A stretch of 64,000 nucleotides of DNA, taken from assembly GCA_026645575.1 (NCBI GenBank), contig JAPKMW010000016.1:62001-126000 (forward strand), given 5' to 3'. Origin of the DNA: Caldilineaceae bacterium (GTDB lineage: Bacteria > Chloroflexota > Anaerolineae > Caldilineales > Caldilineaceae). Position 1 is the first letter of the stretch; each line of letters begins with the position of its first letter. Positions 27,062 through 35,520 of the stretch are shown piece by piece. The notes under the pieces are model-generated. The model searched no databases, was not told where the DNA came from, and saw only the letters and a list, made by a program, of their open reading frames with translations. The translations under genes and the position numbers were made by a program.

Positions 27062-27469
27062 ATGAAATGGCCTGCACACTTCCCAAACCAGTGTCCACCC
27101 ATGGATGCTAAACCGGCAATGGTAACTGTTTATATGTTGGCGAGTTCTCCAATATCGCCTTTAGACTTTCGTTCATTGTATGAGCGGGAGCCTGGACAAC
27201 AGTTCTCTTCCCCTGATTTGCTATGCCAGGCGCATGGATTGTCAGTATTTGAAGCACTTCAGGATGTGGATAGAGTTCGGCGGCGTGTGAAACGGTTGCG
27301 TCACCAGGTTATTGCCCAAGGTCAATTAACAGAGAACGCGGGTGTTATCAAGCCAACAAGTAGCCGTTTTGGACATTCGCACCGTACTTGGTGGGTAGCG
27401 GAAGGCGTGAAAGCTTGGTTATACTTCCGCATCTTAGAAAGTAAGGAAGTGGAAAGGGAGGAACGCTAA
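27062..27469 (+). CDS. Small protein of unknown function, first gene of a coupled pair
   Basis: A 135-residue protein without membrane spans. It has a Cys-Pro-Pro opening (NQCPPMDAKPA), a central basic stretch (DVDRVRRRVKRLRHQVIAQG) and a Trp-rich end (HSHRTWWVAEGVKAWLYF). I cannot assign a family. Its stop overlaps the next start as TAATG, so the two are translated together. No ribosome binding site is evident at ATG 27062; ATG 27101 (MDAKPAM) is an alternative. Confidence 0.6.
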   Translation: MKWPAHFPNQCPPMDAKPAMVTVYMLASSPISPLDFRSLYEREPGQQFSSPDLLCQAHGLSVFEALQDVDRVRRRVKRLRHQVIAQGQLTENAGVIKPTSSRFGHSHRTWWVAEGVKAWLYFRILESKEVEREER

Positions 27470-27888
27470 TGTTGCCGGAAAATACGATTTTAGGCACATT
27501 GACGATATTGGAAATTTACGAATTTTATAACATGCCTGTGCTATTTGCTTGCCAGAATCGGACAGGGCAACTTTTTCTGGCCGTGTGGATTGATGAAACA
27601 ACGGATGAAAATAGTTGGCTATACGTACCGCTATCGACAGAACGCTTTGCTGCTGTGCGGCAAGCAAGGATCGACCTCCATAGCGCCTTCGTACAACCCG
27701 AAGACATCTTTGTCTTCAGAGTCAGTGTGTTTAAACAATTGCCCCATTCTGCCTTGGTCGAAGCGATTCATATTGAAAATCTTGACATCGACTGGGCGCC
27801 GCTACCGGGCGAGTATTTGGACATTCCCAATTCATTGCCTCAAGTTGTCTGGGAAAATGTCGATCAACGTCTGTTAACCCATGCGTAA
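27469..27888 (+). CDS. DUF6575-like small protein, second gene of a coupled pair
   Basis: A 139-residue acidic protein. Its opening (LGTLTILEIYEFYNMPVLFA, then NRTGQLFLAVWIDE) resembles what I remember of DUF6575-type proteins, a family without known function. It starts at 27469 within the stop of the upstream gene. A co-made basic/acidic pair of about 15 kDa each is the size and layout of a toxin-antitoxin or effector-partner module, but no catalytic motif supports that reading. Confidence 0.6.
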   Translation: MLPENTILGTLTILEIYEFYNMPVLFACQNRTGQLFLAVWIDETTDENSWLYVPLSTERFAAVRQARIDLHSAFVQPEDIFVFRVSVFKQLPHSALVEAIHIENLDIDWAPLPGEYLDIPNSLPQVVWENVDQRLLTHA

Positions 27889-27912
27889 AGATTTCTATTG
27901 GTTGTTTGTGTA

Positions 27913-28716
27913 ATGGACGAACTCGCCCAATATAATCAAGCCCGGTGGGAAGAACTTGCTCGCGCACGGTTAGAATTTACGTTGCCCATCCTGGATCTAA
28001 CAGCAGAAAGCGCCCGTCGGCGTATGGACCCGGAAGGCATTCTCGGCGCGGTTGATGGCAAACAGGTTCTCTGTCTGGCGACCGGCGGCGGCCAACAGTC
28101 GGCCATGTTTGGGGTGCTGGGGGCGCAGGTGACTGTCCTTGATCTCTCCCCCACCCAGTTGCAGCGCGACCAGGAAGCCGCCAACCACTATGGCTATCCT
28201 GTCCGCACGGTGCAGGGGGATATGCGCGATTTGTCGGCCTTTGCCGATGGGAGCTTTGATCTCGTCTATCAAGCCTATTCGCTCAACTTTGTTCCCAGTG
28301 TGGCGCCAGTCTTTCGCGAAGTAGCCCGCGTCTTGCGACCGGGTGGCCTCTACCAGGTGCAGTGGGCCAACCCCTTTACCCAAAGCGTCGATGACCAGGC
28401 GTGGGACGGTGAAACCTATCTGCTCCACCACCCCTATATCGACGGCTTTGAAACCTCTACTTATTACCCCACTTGGGATATTGAAGAGGCCGACGGGCGT
28501 TGGCGGCAGATTGCCAGTCCGCGCGAATTTCGCCATATTCTGAGTACGGTCGTCAATCAACTAGTCGCCCACGGTTTTGTCATTGTCCATCTAAAAGAAG
28601 CCTTGAGTGACGATCCCGACCCGGAACCTGGAACCTGGGAGCATTATAAACGGGTTGCGCCGCCCTACTTGACGCTTTGGGCGCGATTGCGACCGAATCT
28701 CTTGCTACCAACGTAG
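27913..28716 (+). CDS. Class I SAM-dependent methyltransferase, copy 1
   Basis: A 267-residue Rossmann methyltransferase. Motif I is VLCLATGGGQQSAMFGVLG, the acidic residue at the end of beta-2 is in VTVLDLSP, motif II is GDMRDLSAFADGSFDLVYQA and motif III is VARVLRPGGLYQVQW. The 29508 gene is a close paralogue with the same MDELAQ/MLDELAQ start. ATG 27913 is preferred to the in-frame start at 27898 on this match. Substrate unknown. Confidence 0.88.
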   Translation: MDELAQYNQARWEELARARLEFTLPILDLTAESARRRMDPEGILGAVDGKQVLCLATGGGQQSAMFGVLGAQVTVLDLSPTQLQRDQEAANHYGYPVRTVQGDMRDLSAFADGSFDLVYQAYSLNFVPSVAPVFREVARVLRPGGLYQVQWANPFTQSVDDQAWDGETYLLHHPYIDGFETSTYYPTWDIEEADGRWRQIASPREFRHILSTVVNQLVAHGFVIVHLKEALSDDPDPEPGTWEHYKRVAPPYLTLWARLRPNLLLPT

Positions 28717-28732
28717 TGATAACAAGAACTTT

Positions 28733-29392
28733 ATGCTTCAACCAAAGGCTGGCGATTTATCACATGTCTATTGGATCGGCGGTTCACCCTGTGCCGGCAA
28801 AAGCACAATTGCCCAAACGCTGGCCGACTGCTATCATCTCCACTACTACCAGTGTGATTCCTGGTTTGAAGCGCATCAGCAGCGTGCCCAGCCCGAACAC
28901 CAGCCGGTCTTGTCTCAACTGGCCAGCCTCTCCTGCGATCAGCTTTGGCTGCCCCCGGTGGCCGAACAGGTTGCCCGTGTGCAAGCGATCTACACGGAAG
29001 AATTTGCCATGATTCTGGCCGATCTACAGGCGCTTCCTCGCACCAGACCCATTTTGGCGGAGGGGTCAGCGCTCTTGTCGGCTTGTGTCTGGCGGCATCT
29101 CGCTGATCGACGCCGTGCGATTTGGATCACACCAACGCCAGCATTTCAACGCTTGCACTATGCCCAACGGCCTTGGGTTCATGACGTGGTGCGCACTTGT
29201 TCTGATCCAGCTCAAGCCTTTGCCAACTGGATGGCGCGGGATGAAGCCTTTGCCCAATGGGTGAATGAGCAGGCAATGGCGTTGGGCTTTCAGGTACTCG
29301 TGGTTGACGGCAACCGTTCGCTGGCAGAAAATCAGAGCATCGTCGCAGCGTGGTTTGGCTTAGGTGTACGGGAAACACCTAAGGCATATTAA
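28733..29392 (+). CDS. P-loop kinase-like protein
   Basis: A 219-residue protein with a Walker A motif at residues 16-25 (GGSPCAGKST), an early acidic stretch (YYQCDSWFEAHQQ) and the segment PILAEGSALLSACVWRHL, which suits the core of a small-molecule kinase or of chloramphenicol-phosphotransferase/uridine-kinase-like enzymes. No lid arginines could be placed with confidence. It lies between two paralogous methyltransferases, so kinase and methyltransferases may act on one compound. Confidence 0.75.
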   Translation: MLQPKAGDLSHVYWIGGSPCAGKSTIAQTLADCYHLHYYQCDSWFEAHQQRAQPEHQPVLSQLASLSCDQLWLPPVAEQVARVQAIYTEEFAMILADLQALPRTRPILAEGSALLSACVWRHLADRRRAIWITPTPAFQRLHYAQRPWVHDVVRTCSDPAQAFANWMARDEAFAQWVNEQAMALGFQVLVVDGNRSLAENQSIVAAWFGLGVRETPKAY

Positions 29393-29401
29393 AATACGTA
29401 T

Positions 29402-29449
29402 CCGTAGGGGCGTCCCCTTGCGGGCGCCTGCAAGGGGACGCCCCTACGG
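29402..29449. repeat. Perfect 20-bp inverted repeat
   Basis: Arms 29402-29421 and 29430-29449 (CCGTAGGGGCGTCCCCTTGC and its complement) pair without mismatch around the loop GGGCGCCT. It lies between the kinase-like gene and methyltransferase copy 2. Confidence 0.95.
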
Positions 29450-29507
29450 TATGGGATATTTTATTTTTGAAAGCGCCAAATAAAATGAACAGCCAAAGGA
29501 GTTAACC

Positions 29508-30326
29508 ATGCTTGATGAACTGGCCCAATTCAACAAAGAACGCTGGGAAGCGTTAGTCGCCTCCGGTATCCAATATAGCCGTCCCTGGCTCGATCTCGAC
29601 GTGGCAACGGCGCGCCAACGGATGGACCTCTTGGGTCTGCTGGGCGATGTCACCGGCAAGCGGGTTCTTTGTTTGGGGAGCGGCGGCGGCCAGCAGTCGG
29701 CGGCTTTTGCGCTATTAGGCGCCCAGGTGACAGTACTCGACCTGACCGAAAATCAACTGGCCGGGGATCGCCTGGCTGCGGCGCATTACGGGCTACCCGT
29801 GCGCACTGAACAGGGCGATATGCGTGATCTTGCCCGCTTTGCCGACGGCGCTTTTGATCTGGTCTATCATGGCTATTCGATCAACTTTATTCCTGATCCG
29901 ACGGTGGTCTTTCAGCAGGTGACGCGGGTGTTGCAACCGGGCGGCCCTTACTTCTTACAATGGCACAATCCCTTCACCCAAGCCATTGACGAGGCTAGTT
30001 GGGATGGGCGCGGCTACCGGATCAGCCGGCCCTATCAGGATGAGGAAATCTTGGAAGAATTTTTTGCCGAACCCAACTGGTCGGTTGAAGATGCCAGCGG
30101 TAACAAACGGCTGGTGCAAGGCCCCCGCGAATTTCGCCATACCCTTAGCACCATGATCAACGGGCTGGCCCAGTATGGTTTCCAGATTATCCGCTGCCAG
30201 GAGTTGACCACCGATGAAGCCAATCCAGCCCCCGGCTCATGGGAGCATTACAAACTGGTCACGGCGTGGATTATCGACCTCTGGACGATTTATCAGCCAA
30301 GCTCCTATCACCGCAAATTAACGTAA
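29508..30326 (+). CDS. Class I SAM-dependent methyltransferase, copy 2
   Basis: A 272-residue paralogue of the enzyme at 27913, alike over its whole length. Motif I is VLCLGSGGGQQSAAFALLG, followed by VTVLDLTE and GDMRDLARFADGAFDLVYHG. Both share C-terminal elements such as PREFRHTLSTMINGL and PGSWEHYK. ATG 29508 has AAAGGAG upstream. The pair arose by tandem duplication around the kinase-like gene. Differences in the middle lid region (EEILEEFFAEPNW) suggest different substrates. Confidence 0.9.
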   Translation: MLDELAQFNKERWEALVASGIQYSRPWLDLDVATARQRMDLLGLLGDVTGKRVLCLGSGGGQQSAAFALLGAQVTVLDLTENQLAGDRLAAAHYGLPVRTEQGDMRDLARFADGAFDLVYHGYSINFIPDPTVVFQQVTRVLQPGGPYFLQWHNPFTQAIDEASWDGRGYRISRPYQDEEILEEFFAEPNWSVEDASGNKRLVQGPREFRHTLSTMINGLAQYGFQIIRCQELTTDEANPAPGSWEHYKLVTAWIIDLWTIYQPSSYHRKLT

Positions 30327-30479
30327 GCGTAGCAAATCCGTTGCTACCTCCATCCGGTGTTGTGTTTTCCTTGCGGGAAAGTCCTGACAAAATTTTCGTT
30401 TGGTCGAGCCACCACACCTGTGCTAAAATTGCACAAGAACCACTGGATGGATCGCCTATGCTGAGGGAAAAGCAAAATT

Positions 30480-31208
30480 ATGACTGTCCTTACCAAACCA
30501 GAAACGCGCCGACCGTCGGCCAAAGTCGAAACAACGCGGCCCGTCTCTTTCGCCAATGGCGCCATTCCGCCATTGGAAAATGGCGACCGGCTCAGTCGCG
30601 CCGAATTTGAGCGCCGATATAAAGCCCACCCTGAAATCAAAAAAGCCGAACTTATCGAAGGAGTTGTCTACGTGGCTTCACCCGTCCGCGTCCGCCGTCA
30701 TGGCGCACCGCATAGTGATATTATTGGTTGGCTTGTCGTGTATCGATCCGCTACACGGGGTGTTCATGTGGCTGATAACTCTACCTTGCAACTGGATCTC
30801 GATAACGAGCCGCAACCCGATGTTGCGGTTTGGATCGAAGGTGGTAATGCCTATATCAACGCTGTGGATTATCTAGAAGGCGCGCCGGAATTGATTGTTG
30901 AAGTGGCCGGCAGCAGTGCATCGATTGATCTTGGTGATAAATTAACCGCTTATCGCCGGAATGGCGTGCAAGAGTATCTAGTGCTGCTCACCCATGAACG
31001 GGAAGTACGCTGGTTTAGTTGGCGCACCGGCGAAGCGGAAGAAATTCTGCCCGATGAACAAGGTATTTTACGGAGCTTTGTGCTACCGGGGTTACAATTG
31101 CACCCTGGTTTGTTCTGGCAAGGCGATATGGCTGGCGTGCTGGAGGTGTTGCAACAGGGCTTGGCGACACCGGAACACGCAGCGTTTGTGCAGCAGTTAC
31201 AGCAATAA
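30480..31208 (+). CDS. Uma2-family (DUF820) PD-(D/E)XK nuclease-like protein
   Basis: A 242-residue protein with a clear Uma2 core (about residues 40-195): AELIEGVVYVASPV, QPDVAVWIEGG (Asp), PELIVEVAGSSASIDLGDKL (Glu-Val-Ala) and YRRNGVQEYLVLLTHERE. A disordered N terminus of about 35 residues precedes it. It is one of three Uma2 genes in the window, all quite different from one another. No partner gene is evident. Confidence 0.9.
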   Translation: MTVLTKPETRRPSAKVETTRPVSFANGAIPPLENGDRLSRAEFERRYKAHPEIKKAELIEGVVYVASPVRVRRHGAPHSDIIGWLVVYRSATRGVHVADNSTLQLDLDNEPQPDVAVWIEGGNAYINAVDYLEGAPELIVEVAGSSASIDLGDKLTAYRRNGVQEYLVLLTHEREVRWFSWRTGEAEEILPDEQGILRSFVLPGLQLHPGLFWQGDMAGVLEVLQQGLATPEHAAFVQQLQQ

Positions 31209-31228
31209 CCCAAAGCGGAACTCTTCCC

Positions 31229-32626
31229 ATGACCAACACCAAACGCTTTCTCGGCATCACCACCCTCAGCCCTTACATCCAAAACGAGGGCATCGACGGC
31301 ATTCTAACCAACCTGATCGACCGCGCCGGCGCCACGGCGGTTGCCATCAACACCTCGGTGACGGCGCCGGCGGCGGAAGGGGTCGGTTCCTTCCAACCGC
31401 CGATTGACGCTGGCGCAAGCGTCCGTCTCTTTGATCGTCCCCTGTGGGGCAAGCAAGCGCTCTGGCTGCGCAGCGCGCCGGGGCATCAGGCCAATCTCGC
31501 TTTTTTCAACGATAGCCCCTACAAACCTCGCCCGGTGGACGATTTAACGGCGACAGCAGGGCCAATTCTCAGCGATTTTGTCACCGCCGCCAAAGGCCGG
31601 GGGCTGCGGGTTTATATCCAAACCGGCGCCACCCAACCGCCCGGTCTGCGCGCTGAAGATACGCCCCGGCTGCCCGATGGCCGTCTGCCGGTGGATCGCA
31701 TGGCTGATACCGGTAGTCTCGCCAGTCCGGCCATTCGCGCCTGGAATCGCGCCTGGACGCAGGATATTTTCGCCCACTACCCTGCCATCGACGGCATCCG
31801 CCCCGACTGGCCGGAATATCCCTGCTATAAGCTGGATGAAGCTTTTCAAGACTTTGGCGAGCCCGTGCGGGTGTGGGCCGGTGAGCATGGCTTTGACTTT
31901 GACCGGATTCAACGGGAAGTGGCCGCGTTTTACCGCTATCTCCACGGCAGCCTTACCAACACCGATCTGCTGGACTTTGCCGATCGCGATCGGGGCAAGT
32001 TCACCATTCTGCGCCTCTACAACCAGTTCCCCGGTGTGGCCGAGTGGTTTCGGCTAAAGGCGGCGCTTTCCACCGATCTCTTGCGCGATTGGCGGGCGGC
32101 CATCACCACCTATGGCGGCGCCGACAAAGAACTCTCCGCCAACGCGTTTATGGTTCCTTTCAGTTATATTACCGGCCTCGACTTTGCCGGCGCTGCGCAG
32201 GTGTGCGAATCCATCTCGCCCAAGCTCTATACCATGCACTGGTCCCTCATGGTCAAGTTTTGGGGCGATGTACTGTTGGCGACCAATCCGGGGTTGGAGG
32301 AACCCTTGTTGGTGCGGGCGCTGGTCAATCTGCTCGACCTGGCCGAAGAGGAAGGCGGCACACGCATCGACGACTATGGCTATCCCGCACCCGATGAACC
32401 GCACCCCATCCCCAACGAACCGCAAATGCGCAAAATCCAACAGGCCAAAACGGCAGCCGGCGGCAAAGCCAAGATTTACGCGCTGGTACATGGCTATGGC
32501 CCAGTGGATGATTTTCGCCGTCGCCTCCAACTAGTCGTCGACAGCGCAGCGGATGGCGTCTGGATCAATCGTTACGGCTATCTGAGTGATGAAAAATTGG
32601 ATGTAATTCGCGAGGTATGGCGCTAA
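31229..32626 (+). CDS. Barrel-like (glycoside-hydrolase-like) protein of unknown function
   Basis: A 465-residue soluble protein without signal peptide. Sequence landmarks are FLGITTLSPYIQNEGIDGI, DIFAHYPAIDGIRPDWPEY, MVPFSYITGLDFAG and a final VDSAADGVWINRYGYLSDE. Acidic residues at strand ends (IRPDWPEYPC) look like a TIM-barrel glycosidase, but I cannot name a family. Its stop overlaps the dioxygenase start as TAATG, so the two are coupled and likely serve one pathway. Confidence 0.65.
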   Translation: MTNTKRFLGITTLSPYIQNEGIDGILTNLIDRAGATAVAINTSVTAPAAEGVGSFQPPIDAGASVRLFDRPLWGKQALWLRSAPGHQANLAFFNDSPYKPRPVDDLTATAGPILSDFVTAAKGRGLRVYIQTGATQPPGLRAEDTPRLPDGRLPVDRMADTGSLASPAIRAWNRAWTQDIFAHYPAIDGIRPDWPEYPCYKLDEAFQDFGEPVRVWAGEHGFDFDRIQREVAAFYRYLHGSLTNTDLLDFADRDRGKFTILRLYNQFPGVAEWFRLKAALSTDLLRDWRAAITTYGGADKELSANAFMVPFSYITGLDFAGAAQVCESISPKLYTMHWSLMVKFWGDVLLATNPGLEEPLLVRALVNLLDLAEEEGGTRIDDYGYPAPDEPHPIPNEPQMRKIQQAKTAAGGKAKIYALVHGYGPVDDFRRRLQLVVDSAADGVWINRYGYLSDEKLDVIREVWR

Positions 32627-33786
32627 TGAGCGAACTTGCTGTCCGTGATTTTTACCGCAATTTCAGTCGTGGGTTTCTTCCGCTGGTCGATCCCCTGCTG
32701 CGTTTACCTGCCGTCTTTGACGCCTGGGAAGCGGTGGGGCGCGCCTTGCCCAAACTCAACCTGAGCAACTATTTGCGTTCTACCGTCGATGCACTACCCC
32801 CCTTTCCCGTCGAATCATTACAAACGACACGTGATCTGGAACGGGCCATGACCTTACTCTCCTTTCTGGCAAACAGTTATGTCTTTGCCCCGGATCAACC
32901 CGTCGCCCGTCAACTGCCCGCCAACCTGGCGCGTGGCTGGGTGGCCGTTGCCAACCGACTGGGGCGTCCACCGATGCTCACCTACGCCTCCCATGCGCTT
33001 TACAACTGGCGCCGAATCGATCCTAACGGGCCGCTTGCCCTGGGCAACTTAACCTTGATCCAAAATTTCCTCGGCGGTATGGACGAAGAGTGGTTTACGA
33101 TGGTGCATGTCAACATCGAAGCCGCAGCGGGGCGTGGATTGGCGGTGCTGCTGCCCGCACAAAAGGCGGTTGAGCAGGACGATGCAACGGCCCTGGAAGG
33201 CTATTTAGGCGAAATTGCCGCCACCCTCCAGACGCTACATGACCTCCTGTCGCGGATGCCGGAACGCTGTGATCCCCACATCTATTACCATCGCGTCCGC
33301 CCCTGGATCTTTGGCTGGAAAGACAACCCCCAACTCCCCGGCGGGATGATCTACACCGGCGTCCCCGACTTTGGCGACCAACCCCAACAATTCCGCGGTG
33401 AAACCGGCGCACAGAGCAGTGTGATCTATGCCTTTGATGCCGTGCTGGGCATCGATCATGAGTTTGACGCCATGCGCGCCTACTTGCTGGAGATGCGTGA
33501 CTATATGCCGGTGCAAGATCGCACCTTTATCGAATTGTTGGAACAAGGTCCTTCTGTGCGGGCCTATGTTGCCGAACGCAAGGCAACCAAACCCTCACTA
33601 CGTGACGTATACAACCACTGCATCGAAAAGCTCCAGCAATTTCGTCAGTTGCATATTGAGTATGCCGCCCTCTACATCATCAAACCGGCGCAAGGCGCGC
33701 AACAGGGCGAAGTCGGCACCGGTGGCACCCCCTTTACCGTCTATCTGAAAAAACATATCCAGGAAACCAAGAGCCATTACCTGTGA
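32626..33786 (+). CDS. Indoleamine/tryptophan 2,3-dioxygenase (IDO family)
   Basis: A 386-residue heme dioxygenase. Diagnostic stretches are RPWIFGWKDNPQLPGGMIY, FRGETGAQSS with Arg257 (equivalent of human Arg231, substrate carboxylate), RDYMPVQDRTF, RQLHIEYAAL with His343 as proximal heme ligand, and GTGGTPFTVYLKKH. IDO enzymes open the pyrrole ring of L-tryptophan or related indoles to N-formylkynurenine. ATG 32626 overlaps the upstream stop; the in-frame 32617 start is less likely. Formamidase and kynureninase genes are absent nearby, so classical kynurenine breakdown is not indicated; an indole-modifying pathway with the flanking genes is possible. Confidence 0.92.
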   Translation: MSELAVRDFYRNFSRGFLPLVDPLLRLPAVFDAWEAVGRALPKLNLSNYLRSTVDALPPFPVESLQTTRDLERAMTLLSFLANSYVFAPDQPVARQLPANLARGWVAVANRLGRPPMLTYASHALYNWRRIDPNGPLALGNLTLIQNFLGGMDEEWFTMVHVNIEAAAGRGLAVLLPAQKAVEQDDATALEGYLGEIAATLQTLHDLLSRMPERCDPHIYYHRVRPWIFGWKDNPQLPGGMIYTGVPDFGDQPQQFRGETGAQSSVIYAFDAVLGIDHEFDAMRAYLLEMRDYMPVQDRTFIELLEQGPSVRAYVAERKATKPSLRDVYNHCIEKLQQFRQLHIEYAALYIIKPAQGAQQGEVGTGGTPFTVYLKKHIQETKSHYL

Positions 33787-33790
33787 TCGC

Positions 33791-33823
33791 CTGGGAGCGC
33801 CGCCAGGATGGCGGCGCTCCCAG
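33791..33823. repeat. Perfect 15-bp GC-rich inverted repeat
   Basis: CTGGGAGCGCCGCCA (33791-33805), loop GGA, complement at 33809-33823. It fills the short gap between the dioxygenase and aminotransferase genes; no T-run follows, so transcription may continue. Confidence 0.92.
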
Positions 33824-33837
33824 AGCAAGGAGAGAAC

Positions 33838-35151
33838 ATGAACAGTGCCGAAAGCCTCTATGTGGCTGCACAACAGGTGTTGCCGGGCGGCGTTACTGCA
33901 TCCTTTCGTGTGAATCGCGCCATCGGTCGCCCCTTTTATGTGGCGCGCGGCGACGGCCCCTATGTTTATGATCTGGACGGCAAGCAATATATCGATATGT
34001 GTATGTCACATGGCGCCTCGTTGCTGGGGCATAACCACCCAGCACTCAAAGCCGCCGTCGCCCAAGCGCTGGAAATGGGAATCATCTGCTCCTATGAAAA
34101 TGAACACCAAACAGCCCTGGCCCTGCGCATCTGTGAACTGGTGCCGTGCGCCGAGATGGTGCGCTTTGCCGGCTCCGGCACGGAGACAGTAATGCACGCC
34201 CTGCGGCTGGCGCGCACGGCCACTGGGCGCGAAAAGATCATCAAGTTTGAAGGCCACTTTCACGGCTATAGCGACGCACTGAACTATAGCGTCTCACCGC
34301 CGCTGACGGCTGCCGGCCCAGTTGAGGCGCCGCACGCCTACCCAGAGTCCACTGGAACGCCTACCCAACACGCCGATGCGCTGATCATCGTTCCCTTCAA
34401 TGATGTGGAGAGACTTGAAAACGCCTTTGCCTCGCATGGGACGGAAGTGGCGGCGTTGGTGATGGAGCCGGTTAACTATGACCAGGGCTGCATCTTGCCC
34501 CAACCCGGTTTTGTCCAGCGCTGTTGGGAACTGTGTGATCGTTACGGCGCACTCCTCTTCTTTGACGAAGTGTTAACCGCCTTTCGCATGGCCCCCGGTG
34601 GCGCGCAAGCGTATCTTGGCGTGACGCCCGATCTCTGTGTGCTGGGCAAAGCGTTGGGCGCCGGGATGCCGATCAGTGCCATTGCCGGCAAACGGACCGT
34701 GATGCAACACCTGAAACCGTTGGGCACCAGCGAAATGAGCGGCACCTATCTGGCTCATCTGACCAGCGTTCTGGCTGCCAGCGCGGCGTTGGGCGTTTAC
34801 AGCCGCCCCGGTTTTTATGAACGGCTCGATGCTGTTGGCGAACAGTTTTATTCAGGTTTGCAAGCAGTGATCGACTGTAGTGGCGTGCCGTTGCGGGTGC
34901 AACACCTTGGCCCACGCTTTGGCCTCTACTTTGGCCTACAGGAAGAAGTGACCAACTATCGACAGGCCGCGCAGAAAAACCGGGCAATGGAATTAGCTTT
35001 TATCAAGGGTTGTATCGAACGGGGCGTCTACTTCCATCCGTCACCCCATCATGGCTTTTCGGCGGCTCATACCGAAGCAGAGATGGATCGCGTACTGGTC
35101 GCGGCTGAAGGCTCGTTAGTGGATGTAAAAAAGGAGTTTTGGGTCAGTTAA
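33838..35151 (+). CDS. Class III PLP aminotransferase (glutamate-1-semialdehyde aminomutase-like)
   Basis: A 437-residue fold-type I enzyme. The PLP Lys is Lys271 (CVLGKALGAGMPISA), the PLP-binding Asp is in LLFFDEVLTAFR, and the N-terminal part has LPGGVTASFRV and GSGTETVMHALRLARTATGR, close to HemL-type aminomutases. ATG 33838 has AAGGAGAG upstream. The context (dioxygenase, barrel protein, dehydrogenase) is not heme synthesis, so it is more likely a specialised transaminase or aminomutase than true HemL. Confidence 0.85.
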   Translation: MNSAESLYVAAQQVLPGGVTASFRVNRAIGRPFYVARGDGPYVYDLDGKQYIDMCMSHGASLLGHNHPALKAAVAQALEMGIICSYENEHQTALALRICELVPCAEMVRFAGSGTETVMHALRLARTATGREKIIKFEGHFHGYSDALNYSVSPPLTAAGPVEAPHAYPESTGTPTQHADALIIVPFNDVERLENAFASHGTEVAALVMEPVNYDQGCILPQPGFVQRCWELCDRYGALLFFDEVLTAFRMAPGGAQAYLGVTPDLCVLGKALGAGMPISAIAGKRTVMQHLKPLGTSEMSGTYLAHLTSVLAASAALGVYSRPGFYERLDAVGEQFYSGLQAVIDCSGVPLRVQHLGPRFGLYFGLQEEVTNYRQAAQKNRAMELAFIKGCIERGVYFHPSPHHGFSAAHTEAEMDRVLVAAEGSLVDVKKEFWVS

Positions 35152-35154
35152 ACG

Positions 35155-35448
35155 TCAGTCCGGCAAGTCGCGCAGCCATTCTTCCATTTCTGCTTGCTCA
35201 TGGGACAGACTGGCGGCTTTCATTTCTGCTTCAATCTGCGCCCATTCTTCATTCCAGGCGGCTTCATCAAAATCAGGATCAGGTTCTGAAACCGGGTGCG
35301 CTAAATGCCAGGCCAATAAACCATTACCGTAATGAATATTCTCCGGCCTGGAAGGTTGACGTTTGATCTCGGCGATCAAAGCCTCTAGTTCATCAAACTC
35401 ATCATTACTCTTATGCCAGGGAATCGATGTTGTTTTTGTGCTGTCCAT
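35155..35448 (-). CDS. Small acidic protein of unknown function
   Basis: A 97-residue acidic protein with two Asp/Glu-rich helical stretches (DEFDELEALIAEIKRQP and WNEEWAQIEAEMKAA). No membrane span, signal or known motif. The start at 35448 has GGGGAAGG upstream. It converges on the aminotransferase gene with a 3-bp gap and diverges from the dehydrogenase. Confidence 0.55.
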   Translation of the reverse strand: MDSTKTTSIPWHKSNDEFDELEALIAEIKRQPSRPENIHYGNGLLAWHLAHPVSEPDPDFDEAAWNEEWAQIEAEMKAASLSHEQAEMEEWLRDLPD

Positions 35449-35520
35449 CAAAATAAACCTTCCCCTTTGTTACAGTCACGATCAATCGTTGTATTATAAC
35501 TCAATTATGAGGAGAACCCA

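Noticed and set aside
33838..35151. True glutamate-1-semialdehyde aminomutase (hemL)
   Set aside because: The fold and Lys271 fit, but there are no tetrapyrrole genes nearby and the neighbours are an IDO and a dehydrogenase, so the symbol is not assigned.
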